From Nocardia bovistercoris (lineage in GTDB: Bacteria; Actinomycetota; Actinomycetes; Mycobacteriales; Mycobacteriaceae): a stretch of 64,000 nucleotides of DNA. The translations under genes were made by a program, and so were the position numbers. Within the stretch, counting starts at the first letter, position 1, and every line of letters begins with the position of its first letter. The stretch covers positions 755,280 to 819,279 of the forward strand of contig NZ_JADMLG010000002.1 in assembly GCF_015674855.1 (NCBI RefSeq). Direction: 5' to 3'. Positions 9,415 to 16,541 of the stretch are shown piece by piece. A model generated the notes under the pieces. The model had not been told where the DNA came from, ran no database searches, and saw only the letters and a program-made list of their open reading frames with translations.

Positions 9415-9529
9415 CAACGCCCCGGGTTCGACGCCAGGACACAGTCAGTGCCGGAGGTGAGAAGGAAACCGGATGCTAGACTCCGAAAACTGTTCGCTGT
9501 TGTCATCAGTAACTGGGGGAGGGGGCCGC

Positions 9530-9592
9530 ATGCCGTCGCAGTGGTGTGATCGAGGGGTGTCCAAGCCCGCGTTGGGGACGGGTTTTCGGTGA
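9530..9592 (+). CDS. Putative 20-residue leader peptide, GTGA-coupled to the amidase effector
   Basis: A short ORF begins with ATG six bases after a very strong GGGGGAGGGGG ribosome site (9515-9525). It ends with TGA at 9590-9592, overlapping the GTG start of the next gene (9589-9591). The peptide starts MPSQWCDRGV and has no recognisable domain. The strong ribosome site here and the weak one before the GTG argue that ribosomes load on the leader and re-initiate. It could be chance, since the product is only 20 residues long. Confidence 0.4.
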   Translation: MPSQWCDRGVSKPALGTGFR

Positions 9593-10842
9593 ATCTCGAG
9601 CAACTCCGTCACGCCGATCCGGGAAAGTGGCAAGCAGCTGCGGATGATCTGCTCGCCGCTGCGAAGGACTGCGAAGAGGCGGTGGCCGAGATTCACGCCA
9701 ATGGCACGAAACGGCTGGAGGAATCATGGCCGGATTACCTCGGCGATATCGTTCGCAGCCGGATCACCGAGGTGACAGGCAAACTGGAAGAGATCGGTGT
9801 TCTGCTGCGCGGAGCGGTAACCGCGCTCGACACGTTGGAAGATGCCGCGCGGATCGCTCAGTCACAAGCAGGCGCGGCTATTTCGGCCGCAGTGGTGGTG
9901 GGCCTCCAGGTGACAGGAGATTTGGTCTCGATACCCGCCGATCATCACGATCCGGATTCGGTGGTCGATGACAGGGATCGATGTGCCGCCCTGATCAAGG
10001 ATGCCGTCGACGCCGCCACCAAGGCCGACGAGGAAGTGGCGGGCGCTCTCCGCAAACTCGCTATCAGTGTCGACAGCAGTTTGCTGGATGAGGCACGCAA
10101 GCAGCAGGCAGCGGCAGTCGAGGACGCGCTCGACGCGATCCGAGAGACACTACCGAAGGGACAGTCACCCGAGGCCGTGAAACAGTGGTGGAACTCGCTG
10201 CCAGTCGATCGACAGCAAGATCTTATGCTTGCGGTCCCGGTGGAGTTGCACGATCTCGACGGAGTGCCCGACAGTGTCAAGAAAGAACTGGAAGGATCCA
10301 ACGGCTACAACGCGGTCAAGGCAGTCCAGTTCGCGCGAGAACACGCCAACGACACCTCGATCGATATCTTCGACAACAACTGCGCCAACTTCGTTTCCAC
10401 CACCTTGGCCTCCGCCGGGCTGGAATACAAGGGCGGTTCGACGTTGGATTCGGACGGGTGGGGCCGAAGCAGAGCAGCCGGGATCAATTTCGATCCACCC
10501 GGCCCAGGATCACTGCAAGGTTTGAGCCATACCGATACCTGGATAAACGCCGAAAAACAGAAGAAATTTTTTCTCGATAACGGCGCCCAGGAAGTCGGTA
10601 CCACCGGTGCGAAACCCGGAGATCTCGTCTATTGGGAGCACACACAGAACGTGGGCGACTACACGGCGGGACAAGCGCACCACACGGCCGTGGTCACCGC
10701 TGTGCTCCCGAACGGCGATGTCCTGTATTCCCAGCACACGACGAACGGCAAGGATCTGAGCCTCACCGACCGGGTCGGCTTCGCGAATCAAGACGGCGGC
10801 ACACAGAATGTCCGGATCATTCGCCCGAAGGAGACATGGTAG
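9589..10842 (+). CDS. Type VII-associated effector with C-terminal Amidase_6-like cysteine peptidase domain
   Basis: A 417-residue protein. Residues 1-185 are helical, resembling the long N-terminal domains of ESX polymorphic toxins. A linker with WWNSL (200-204) and LDGVP (223-227) follows, a motif seen in many actinobacterial toxin proteins. The C-terminal domain resembles Amidase_6/CHAP enzymes: Cys265 in DNNCANFVSTTLASAG, GDLVYWE (344-350) and HHTAVVT with His365 as the likely base. Cleavage of peptidoglycan peptides is the family expectation. The next genes encode a three-helix membrane protein and a WXG100-like protein, which makes a toxin/immunity/partner cassette. Confidence 0.75.
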   Translation: MNLEQLRHADPGKWQAAADDLLAAAKDCEEAVAEIHANGTKRLEESWPDYLGDIVRSRITEVTGKLEEIGVLLRGAVTALDTLEDAARIAQSQAGAAISAAVVVGLQVTGDLVSIPADHHDPDSVVDDRDRCAALIKDAVDAATKADEEVAGALRKLAISVDSSLLDEARKQQAAAVEDALDAIRETLPKGQSPEAVKQWWNSLPVDRQQDLMLAVPVELHDLDGVPDSVKKELEGSNGYNAVKAVQFAREHANDTSIDIFDNNCANFVSTTLASAGLEYKGGSTLDSDGWGRSRAAGINFDPPGPGSLQGLSHTDTWINAEKQKKFFLDNGAQEVGTTGAKPGDLVYWEHTQNVGDYTAGQAHHTAVVTAVLPNGDVLYSQHTTNGKDLSLTDRVGFANQDGGTQNVRIIRPKETW

Positions 10843-11235
10843 GTGAAGCTCTCAACCCGCTCCGCCGTTGGCGTAGCGGTCGCCGCCATCGCGGGCGCGC
10901 TCATCGCGCTCGTCGTGGCCGACAGGCTACTCGACGACCGGAAGAAAGAACTGCTCGCCACCGGATGCAAAAAGGTGGTGGATGTTCCAAGTGCCGCGAC
11001 CCTGCTCAATTATCTCGGTGTGACACTACTGGTTGTCGCGCTGGTATCGCTCGTGATCGTGGTAGTGACGGTAGCCAGGGGTACTGCTCGCTTCAGGGCG
11101 CTGTCGATCGTCGCAACGGCATTCGTCTTCGTCGTCGTGGGTCTGTATGCCGCCTTGGTCGCGGCGGGAACGGTTTCGCCGAGTTCAGACGAGCCGAGTG
11201 CCCGCCATTATCACCCCTGCGGCTCCGGTTTCTGA
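10843..11235 (+). CDS. Three-helix membrane protein, candidate immunity to the amidase effector
   Basis: A 130-residue protein with hydrophobic segments at about 7-27, 55-77 and 87-108, and a short His/Cys-containing tail. Its GTG start follows the effector stop codon with no gap (TAG then GTG), so the two are tightly coupled. No family is recognised. A membrane protein beside a wall-degrading effector fits an immunity protein acting on the outer side of the membrane. This role is inferred from position only. Confidence 0.6.
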   Translation: MKLSTRSAVGVAVAAIAGALIALVVADRLLDDRKKELLATGCKKVVDVPSAATLLNYLGVTLLVVALVSLVIVVVTVARGTARFRALSIVATAFVFVVVGLYAALVAAGTVSPSSDEPSARHYHPCGSGF

Positions 11236-11250
11236 AAGGACAGGTCTGTA

Positions 11251-11574
11251 ATGGGCGACATTTGTGTGGATCCTGATGGTGCTCGACAGGCCGGTGCTGC
11301 CATTTCTGCGAATACCGCCGATTCGAGAGCGCGGGTGGAGACGCAGTTCGATGAAGCAGCGCCTGCCGCGCAAGCGAACGAGGGCTGGAAAACCGGGCCC
11401 GCACTCGTCGACTTCGCCTACATTCGGAAAAGGGACATCCTGTCCTGCCTCGATGAGTTGGACAGTATCGGTCAGAAGATCATCGAGACGATCACGGTGC
11501 GGGTTCGGGTCGACCAGAGCTACGCGACAAGTCTGGATCGAGTCGGGAAAGCCGTCGATGCCATGTCGGAATAG
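11251..11574 (+). CDS. WXG100-like helical partner protein
   Basis: A 107-residue helical protein. Its central turn NEGWKTG resembles the W-x-G turn of ESX substrates, with helices of about 40 residues on each side and several YxxxD/E-like positions near the C-terminus (YATSLD). It starts 15 bp after the membrane protein gene with a GAAAGGACAGG ribosome site. Its place at the end of the amidase effector operon suggests it is the targeting partner of that effector. Family assignment is by pattern only. Confidence 0.6.
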   Translation: MGDICVDPDGARQAGAAISANTADSRARVETQFDEAAPAAQANEGWKTGPALVDFAYIRKRDILSCLDELDSIGQKIIETITVRVRVDQSYATSLDRVGKAVDAMSE

Positions 11575-11761
11575 GTTGTGTCAGCACGGTCATTGGTGGC
11601 CGACTTGCCGCACCGAGTGGCCACCGTGCGCCAGTTGCAGCGCCGAGGAGACGGAAACGAGGGCCTGCGCCGCACCGCATCACTCTCGATGACACCCGAC
11701 GCCACCACATAGCCTGGAGCTCGGCGACGAGCGTGGCGTCGGAACAGCGGAGCGTTGTGCG

Positions 11762-12223
11762 TCAACGCTCAGAGTGTTCACGCAGTCCGATCCAGCTGGT
11801 ACCCAACTGCTCCCAAATTCGTTGGTACGCATCGAAGGTTTCGCGGACTCGCTGAGGATCGAGCTGATCGGAGGCAGTTGTGGCGACATAGAACCCCAAC
11901 TCGTCCCTGAGCCGATTGAATCGATATGAAGCTTCCTCCATGGCAACCCACAGGGGCCGCCACGCGAAGAACGACTCGAGCGCACTGAACGTAGTGACCA
12001 CGGCTACCAGCGCGAAAGCCGTGCCGGTCCACGGATCGAGGTTTTGCAGCCCGAGGATGATCGTCGACGCAGCCGAGCAGCCGACCAGCACTACGCGCAG
12101 CACGACTGCTCGCCATCGGAATCCGCGCTTGCGACGCCTGGCGTACGCGTGACCGGCATCGATCTGAGCGTGGACGTAGGCAGCAAGTTCTAAAGGTGTT
12201 AGCCCAGAAGGCAAGTCGCTCAC
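11762..12223 (-). CDS. DUF4231/SLATT-like two-helix membrane protein
   Basis: A 153-residue protein with an N-terminal amphipathic helix, a basic RRRKRGFRWR segment, two adjacent hydrophobic helices (about 42-62 and 68-88) and a long C-terminal helix that ends in SWIGLRE. This layout matches the SLATT/DUF4231 group, predicted two-helix pore-forming effectors often linked with nucleotide-signal conflict systems. No SMODS, SLOG or nucleotidyltransferase gene is adjacent here, so the protein may act alone or be a solitary relic. It is transcribed towards the amidase cassette and has its own promoter region. Confidence 0.6.
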   Translation of the reverse strand: MSDLPSGLTPLELAAYVHAQIDAGHAYARRRKRGFRWRAVVLRVVLVGCSAASTIILGLQNLDPWTGTAFALVAVVTTFSALESFFAWRPLWVAMEEASYRFNRLRDELGFYVATTASDQLDPQRVRETFDAYQRIWEQLGTSWIGLREHSER

Positions 12224-12487
12224 GCGCTGACAATAGCGGCAGCGGCTCGGTACGCTCGCCTCATTCGGGCCGGCCCACCCAAGCCAGGAGGTCCGGCGCC
12301 GGAATCCTCCGAGGGGGACGTGGGCCTATCGTTCCGCGGCCCGAGCCCGTCGACGGGCCTGCGATTCGGGTCCGTGCCGGCAGGTACCCGGCGGGGGTGA
12401 GCGGCCGCGCCCGGAGGTGCCGCACCGGCCGTCCTGCCGATCAGTCACTCAGTAGCGGAAGCGCGCATCGACATCTGCGTCGATGAT

Positions 12488-12919
12488 CTACTCGAGCACG
12501 CGGGCGAGCAGGGTAGCCAGTTGCTTGCGATCGGTGGCCGACAAAGCGACGAGCAGGTCGTTCTGGACAGTCGAGAGTGTCGAGTCCAGTTCTTCGAGAC
12601 GCTGTCGGCCCGAGGGGGTCACGGTGATCAGATTGCGGCGTCGATCGCTGGGATCCGAGGTCCGTGCGACGTGGCCCTGCGCGGTCAGCTCCCCGAGCAT
12701 CGCGTGCATATCGCTCTGGTCGATTCCGCACCGTCGACCGATCCGCACCTGACTGTCCGGGCCGAACTCGTCGAGTGCGGCGAGGATCGCGAAGTGGTAG
12801 GCGCGACCGTCGACCGCGGCCATTGCCTCGCCGATGAGCCGGTGCGCCCGCACGGCCGCCTTACTGATCAGCCAGGTCGGCTTGTTGCGTAGGCGCGTTG
12901 GCGTCTCCTCCAGCTCCAT
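12488..12919 (-). CDS. MarR-family transcriptional regulator
   Basis: A 143-residue winged-helix protein. The recognition helix lies in GIDQSDMHAMLGEL and the wing in DPSDRRRNLITVTPSGR, which is the classic MarR wing signature. The ATG at 12919 is chosen because MarR homology starts just after it; the longer frame to 13222 is not MarR-like. It is divergent from the HbpS-like gene. Palindromes between the two genes (12934-12998) are its likely operators, so it probably represses itself and the neighbour in response to a small ligand. Confidence 0.88.
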   Translation of the reverse strand: MELEETPTRLRNKPTWLISKAAVRAHRLIGEAMAAVDGRAYHFAILAALDEFGPDSQVRIGRRCGIDQSDMHAMLGELTAQGHVARTSDPSDRRRNLITVTPSGRQRLEELDSTLSTVQNDLLVALSATDRKQLATLLARVLE

Positions 12920-12933
12920 GCGCGAAAGTCTAG

Positions 12934-12998
12934 CCAAACTCTTGGTCCGTCCCACGGAATCAGATATCCTTGGCACATCCAAGCTTGGTTGATCCAAG
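12934..12998. promoter_or_regulatory. Divergent promoter with repeated CTTGG-N5-CCAAG operators
   Basis: Two identical-arm inverted repeats lie head to tail with no gap, CTTGGCACATCCAAG at 12969-12983 and CTTGGTTGATCCAAG at 12984-12998. A related CCAA-N4-TTGG sits nearer the marR gene at 12934-12945. The two copies create a 10-bp perfect palindrome CCAAGCTTGG at their junction. The location, between a MarR gene and its divergent neighbour, makes MarR binding the natural reading. Confidence 0.65.
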
Positions 12999-13016
12999 AG
13001 ATTTGAAGGTGGAACG

Positions 13017-13436
13017 ATGTCACTCACTTCGGAACAGGCGCGAGCCGTCAGCGCCCGGATACGCGCACATGCCACCGGACTCGGCGCGCGAGTCACGGTC
13101 GCGATCGTCGACGCGGGCGGACACGTGCTACTCGTCGATCGCATGGACGGCGCACCGCCGCTGTCGGCTCGAATCGCCCCGGCGAAAGCGTCCGGCGTGG
13201 CGCTGTTCCATCGCGACGGCAACGAACTGGTACGCCTACAGCAGGCATGGCCCGCACTATTCGCGCAGATGGATCAGGTTGCGGGCGCTCCCGTTATCGC
13301 AGGCGCGGGTTCTCGGCTGATCCGACGCGAGGACGCCGTCATCGGCGCGATCGCGGTCAGCGGAGGCATACCCGAACAGGACGACGCGTGCGCCGAAGTC
13401 GGCCTCGCCGCACTCGCAACCACCGCGACGGCATAA
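13017..13436 (+). CDS. GlcG/HbpS-like heme-binding family protein (DUF336)
   Basis: A 139-residue protein with the GlcG/HbpS fold signature: VTVAIVDAGGHVLLVDRMDGA, followed by IAPAKASGVALF and a C-terminal VIGAIAVSGGIPEQDDACAE. Family members bind heme, corrinoids or act as small enzymes, and HbpS is an extracellular heme sensor in Streptomyces. No signal peptide is seen here, so a cytoplasmic role is likely. It is controlled from the shared operator region with the divergent MarR gene. Confidence 0.82.
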   Translation: MSLTSEQARAVSARIRAHATGLGARVTVAIVDAGGHVLLVDRMDGAPPLSARIAPAKASGVALFHRDGNELVRLQQAWPALFAQMDQVAGAPVIAGAGSRLIRREDAVIGAIAVSGGIPEQDDACAEVGLAALATTATA

Positions 13437-13553
13437 CCGACGCCGACCACGTCGATCTTCCCTGCGATGGCGCTCGCCGAGAGTGTCATCGAGCAGCGTG
13501 AACAACCGAACGCCTCGCCGGGTGTCACCGCGACCTTATGGATTCCTGATCAC

Positions 13554-13569
13554 GTACACTATTCTGTAC
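13554..13569. promoter_or_regulatory. Probable YefM operator
   Basis: A perfect inverted repeat GTACA-N6-TGTAC lies 33 bp before the antitoxin start. The known core of YefM operators is TGTACA, and the YefM-YoeB complex represses its own promoter. TATTCT at 13560-13565 inside the repeat could be the -10 element, so binding would block RNA polymerase directly. Confidence 0.6.
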
Positions 13570-13601
13570 TAGACAGGGTGGCAGTAAGGGAAGGGGGCTG
13601 C

Positions 13602-13874
13602 ATGCGGGCTATGCACAGCACCGAGGCACGTCAGAACTGGTCCGAAGTACTGGACGCAGCCACCGAGGACAACGACCAAGTCGTGATCACTCGGTCCGGC
13701 GGCAAGGAGCCCGCCGTGGTGATCTCGCTGGCCGAATACAACTCCTTGAAAGAAACCGCCTATGTCCTGTCCACCAGGGCCAACACCCGCCGCTTGGTCG
13801 AGTCGATCGCCAACCTGGAATCAGGCAGGGTGGAAGCCCACGAGCTGATCGAACCCGCGGACAACGACGAGTGA
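13602..13874 (+). CDS. Antitoxin, YefM/Phd family
   Basis: A 90-residue protein. The N-terminal MHSTEARQNWSEVLDAA and VVITRSGGKEPAVVISLAEYNSL are typical of Phd/YefM DNA-binding antitoxins, and the acidic C-terminal tail wraps the toxin. AAGGGGG precedes the ATG at 13602; an ATG three codons later is an alternative. Its stop overlaps the toxin start (GTGA), giving antitoxin-first coupling. It should neutralise YoeB and repress the operon through the palindrome upstream. Confidence 0.9.
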   Translation: MRAMHSTEARQNWSEVLDAATEDNDQVVITRSGGKEPAVVISLAEYNSLKETAYVLSTRANTRRLVESIANLESGRVEAHELIEPADNDE

Positions 13875-14140
13875 GCCGCAAGGCGGTGTTCGACTCCAAC
13901 GGGTGGGAGGACTACAGCGGATGGCTTGCCCGCGACCGTAGATTGCTCGGCAAAGTCAACCGCCTGATCGAGGACATCCGACGCAACGGCAACGCCGAGG
14001 GCATCGGCAAGCCGGAACCGTTGCGGCACAACCTGGCCGGACTGTGGTCACGGCGGATAACCGACGAACACCGGCTGATCTACGTGGCCGACGACGACCA
14101 CGTGACGATCGTTGCCTGTCGCCACCACTACGACGATTGA
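13871..14140 (+). CDS. Toxin, YoeB/Txe family mRNA interferase
   Basis: An 89-residue toxin of the RelE superfamily. Features of YoeB are WEDYSGWL near the N-terminus, KVNRLIEDIRRN, GIGKPEPL, and the C-terminal LWSRRITDEHRLIYVADDDHVTIVACRHHYDD. The last holds the catalytic Glu, Arg and His positions (DEHRLIY, CRHHY). It would cleave mRNA in the ribosomal A site. It starts at GTG overlapping the antitoxin stop. The key motifs are intact, so the module is likely active. Confidence 0.92.
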   Translation: MSRKAVFDSNGWEDYSGWLARDRRLLGKVNRLIEDIRRNGNAEGIGKPEPLRHNLAGLWSRRITDEHRLIYVADDDHVTIVACRHHYDD

Positions 14141-14259
14141 CCACAACCACAAAGGCACAGGGGAGAAAAGGGCCGCAGATCATTACTCGCCCCGCGCCCC
14201 TTCCGCTGTGGACCTCGCGAGAACCTACTACCCGAATCAGAGCCACTCGACGCAACCAC

Positions 14260-14574
14260 GAGCCCAGGGTCCGCGAATCCGAGAAGTACTTTCAGAGCAG
14301 TGAGGGATACAACGGCACCGACGACCGCCGCGACGCGTGCAGGCATTGCATCTGGATGGGGATGATGACCGCGTGGGGCACCGCGGGAATTCGCCCGCGA
14401 CATTGCCGATACACATGAGACAGATTCGCCCGCCGCGCCCAACGATCCGCAATACAGCGCGGCGTCGAAGCGAATGGACCTGTACAACAACGAGACCGGC
14501 ATCGCGGTCGGACTCCGCCACGACGACGATACCGAAAGCATTGTCAGCGAATGTGTTTCCATCGCGCCCAACGA
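14260..14574 (+). pseudogene. Frameshifted toxin C-terminal domain (DUF6973-like)
   Basis: Two overlapping reading frames together give one domain. The first reads GTDDRRDACRHCIWMGMMT up to about 14385. The second continues with EFARDIADTHE and then RMDLYNNETGIAVG (from 14474). The pattern D-A-x-R-H...W...HE...D-x-x-N-N-x-x-G is that of the DUF6973-type toxin domain found at the ends of secreted toxins. The frames join if one G is removed from the GGG at 14385-14387. No N-terminal delivery domain or start codon is visible, so this looks like a relic. A sequencing error at the G run cannot be excluded. Confidence 0.5.
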
Positions 14575-14675
14575 CCAGGACACCCCCAGGGCGCGGTCCC
14601 CGACGCGTCACAGAATTCCGGTAAAACACCCTTATCTACTTCAGCGGCCCCGACTGAATGGAGGACAATTCCACC

Positions 14676-15002
14676 GTGCCACCGCGCGACAGCCGAACCC
14701 CGATCGCCCGCACCGTCGAGAGCGCAGTCCAGATCGTGCTGGGTTTCGCCGCGGGCGGACTCCTGTACTGGGCTGCTCTACTGATCGTCTTGTGGGCCGA
14801 GACCAGCGTCTTCGACGCCGATCTCCCCTTCGGCATCGATGTCTGGTTCTTTCCCGTCTTCCCGATCCTGGCCCTGGGCGCCTACCTGCGCTACGCACTA
14901 CCAAGATTCGCGATCGCCTGGATCGCCCTCATCACGGGATGCCTATTAGTCGGCGCGGGATTCTCGGTCCTACTCCTCACCTGGAGCACACCTTCGGACT
15001 GA
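14676..15002 (+). CDS. Small membrane protein after the toxin remnant, possible orphan immunity protein
   Basis: A protein of about 108 residues with three hydrophobic segments and a short basic N-terminus. The GTG at 14676 lies ten bases after GGAGGA and is preferred; the ATG at 14658 gives six more residues. It follows the frameshifted toxin domain directly. Immunity genes often outlive their toxins, so an orphan immunity role is plausible, but no family is recognised. Confidence 0.5.
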   Translation: MPPRDSRTPIARTVESAVQIVLGFAAGGLLYWAALLIVLWAETSVFDADLPFGIDVWFFPVFPILALGAYLRYALPRFAIAWIALITGCLLVGAGFSVLLLTWSTPSD

Positions 15003-15061
15003 TCAGCCACTCCCTTGAAGCGCGGTCGTGGCGCGATTCTTCGCGAGCCACCGTCACGGGC

Positions 15062-15290
15062 GACGCCTACACCGACCTCGTCACCGCCGGTCCGGAGTTC
15101 GTGATCAGCGTCTACCACCAGCTCTGGCACATCGAGAAAAGTTTCCGCATGTCCAAGAGCGACCTCGCCGCCCGGCCCATCTACCACCACAATCGCGAAT
15201 CGATCGACGCCCACCTCGCCATCGTGTTCGCCGCCTTGGCCGTCTCCCGCTGGATCGAACACCGAACCGGCTGGAGCACGGATCGTGGAT
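15062..15290 (+). pseudogene. IS1634-type transposase remnant
   Basis: A stretch of about 70 codons resembles the C-terminal part of IS1634/IS4-group transposases: EFVISVYHQLWHIEKSFRMSKSDL, ARPIYHHNRESIDAHLAIVFAALAVSRWIE. This includes the YREK-like region with the last catalytic Glu (HIEKSFRMSK). Similarity stops near 15290, and neither the N-terminal DDE portion nor terminal inverted repeats are seen. It is a decayed insertion sequence and a marker of past mobility in this island. Confidence 0.7.
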
Positions 15291-15393
15291 GGTTCAGACT
15301 CGCCAACCAGAACCACGGATTCTGGACGAACCGACGTATCGATACACCTACTGTTCAAGATCTCTGCGCCCACACGGTCGATCCCCGTCGAGA

Positions 15394-15425
15394 CTGAGTG
15401 CAGTCTGAGTGCATTCCGATATCAT
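15394..15425 (+). promoter_or_regulatory. Direct repeat and promoter of the FitA-FitB-like module
   Basis: CTGAGTGCA occurs twice, at 15394-15402 and 15405-15413, before a TATCAT -10-like hexamer at 15420-15425. The ATG at 15433 follows by only seven bases with no ribosome site, so the antitoxin mRNA may be leaderless, as is common in actinobacteria. The repeats could be the operator read by the ribbon-helix-helix antitoxin. Confidence 0.4.
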
Positions 15426-15432
15426 TGACTTC

Positions 15433-15762
15433 ATGGCGACCATCAAGACACCGAAGACCCAGAAGGCGCGTAGGACGACCACCAAAGATGCCGCGGCCCG
15501 CAAAGCGACACCGACCAACCTGAACGTTCGCAACCTCGATCCCGTCATCAAGGCGACCATCCAACGCCGGGCCACTCGTCATGGCAGATCCATGGAAGCC
15601 GAGGTACGAGACATCCTCACTCGCGCCGCCACCGAGGACGACACCCCGACAACCAACCCTCTGTCCGGGGCTGCCCTGTTCACCCGGCTGGCCGAGCTTC
15701 GACAAGCCCTCGATGGCGACGTGCCGGAAATCGATGTACGCCATGAAAATTCGAAACAGTGA
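15433..15762 (+). CDS. Antitoxin, FitA-like ribbon-helix-helix protein
   Basis: A 109-residue protein with a lysine-rich N-terminal extension and a ribbon-helix-helix core NLNVRNLDPVIKATIQRRA followed by HGRSMEAEVRDILTRA, the FitA/Arc type. The C-terminal tail would bind the PIN toxin. The ATG at 15433 is preferred; a GTG at 15409 lies inside the direct repeat. The gene overlaps the toxin gene by four bases (GTGA), so the pair is coupled. Confidence 0.82.
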   Translation: MATIKTPKTQKARRTTTKDAAARKATPTNLNVRNLDPVIKATIQRRATRHGRSMEAEVRDILTRAATEDDTPTTNPLSGAALFTRLAELRQALDGDVPEIDVRHENSKQ

Positions 15763-16184
15763 TCATTCTCGACACCAATGTCATCGCCGCTGCGATGACA
15801 CCTGAGAAGTATCCGATCGTCGCCGCCTGGTTGCTCACCCAACCGACCGTCTACACGACTTCCGTCACAGTCATGGAGACCCTCAACGGCATCTACGCGC
15901 TCGACACAGGCAAGAAGCGCGCCGCGCTCGACATCGCGGCCGATGCCGTGTTCGCCCCTCTCCAGGCAGCCGGGCGGGTACTGACGTTCGACTACACCGC
16001 CGCCTTCTACTACGCGACCTTGATGGTGAAGCGCCCCAAACCCACGGCCGGGGAAGTCCTCGACGCACAGATCGCGGCTATCGCCCTGGCCCACGACGCG
16101 ACCGTGGCAACCCAGAACGTGAAGGACTTCGCAGGCAAGGGCGTGAAGCTGCTCGACCCGTCCACAGGCACACACCACGGATAG
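15759..16184 (+). CDS. Toxin, PIN-domain ribonuclease (FitB/VapC type)
   Basis: A 141-residue PIN protein. The acidic metal ligands are Asp5 (MIILDTNV), Glu40 (SVTVMETLNG), Asp102 (EVLDAQIAAIA) and Asp123 in the closing motif VATQNVKDF. It is a Mg-dependent endoribonuclease held in check by the preceding antitoxin. It starts at GTG 15759. All ligands are present, so the toxin should be active. It is the last protein gene before the tRNA-Ala gene. Confidence 0.9.
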   Translation: MIILDTNVIAAAMTPEKYPIVAAWLLTQPTVYTTSVTVMETLNGIYALDTGKKRAALDIAADAVFAPLQAAGRVLTFDYTAAFYYATLMVKRPKPTAGEVLDAQIAAIALAHDATVATQNVKDFAGKGVKLLDPSTGTHHG

Positions 16185-16341
16185 ACACACCTCGACTCTT
16201 CGATATCGAGTCGACCACCAGCAGGAGGACAGGCCACCATCAAGCTGAGCTTCCACCACCGGAGACTCCGTGATCACTTGACCCATGACCGACCCTCGTG
16301 AACGACCGACCACGAGCGCGGTGTTCGCGCAACGCCACACA

Positions 16342-16380
16342 ACAGCGAAGCCGCAGATCCATGACCTGCGGCTTCGCTGT
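16342..16380. terminator. 15-bp perfect hairpin between the toxin module and tRNA-Ala
   Basis: The arms at 16342-16356 (ACAGCGAAGCCGCAG) and 16366-16380 pair perfectly around a 9-base loop. It lies four bases beyond the mature 3' end of the minus-strand tRNA and 158 bp after the toxin stop, so it could end transcription from both sides. There is no U-tract, as often in actinobacteria. Confidence 0.6.
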
Positions 16381-16384
16381 GAAG

Positions 16385-16457
16385 TGGAGCTAAGGGGAAT
16401 CGAACCCCTGACCTTCTCGATGCGAACGAGACGCGCTACCAACTGCGCTATAGCCCC
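16385..16457 (-). tRNA. tRNA-Ala (anticodon CGC)
   Basis: On the minus strand the sequence folds as a 73-base cloverleaf. The acceptor stem GGGGCTA pairs with TAGCTCC and the discriminator is A. The D-loop contains AGTTGGTAG, the anticodon stem-loop is TCTCG-TTCGCAT-CGAGA with anticodon CGC, and the T-arm is AGGGGTTCGATTCCCCT. CCA is not encoded. It reads alanine codon GCG. Its 3' end faces the accessory island, the usual side for site-specific integration, but I found no second copy of the tRNA end as attachment site. Confidence 0.95.
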
Positions 16458-16541
16458 GCGGGGCTCCCGGGGGAACCGCGCTGGGTAACTGTAGCAAAGG
16501 TTGCGTCCGGAGTCCGAATCGGCTGGTCGGAGGCAGTTTTG

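Noticed and set aside
11695..11745. Inverted repeat CGACGCCAC...GTGGCGTCG after the WXG-like gene
   Set aside because: Loop of about 27 bases makes a terminator doubtful; not listed as a feature.
12224..12487. Open frames between the SLATT-like gene and marR
   Set aside because: Codon structure poor and no ribosome site; nothing supportable.
16385..16457. tRNA 3' end as integration site of the island
   Set aside because: No duplicated tRNA end and no integrase gene were found, so no attachment site is annotated.
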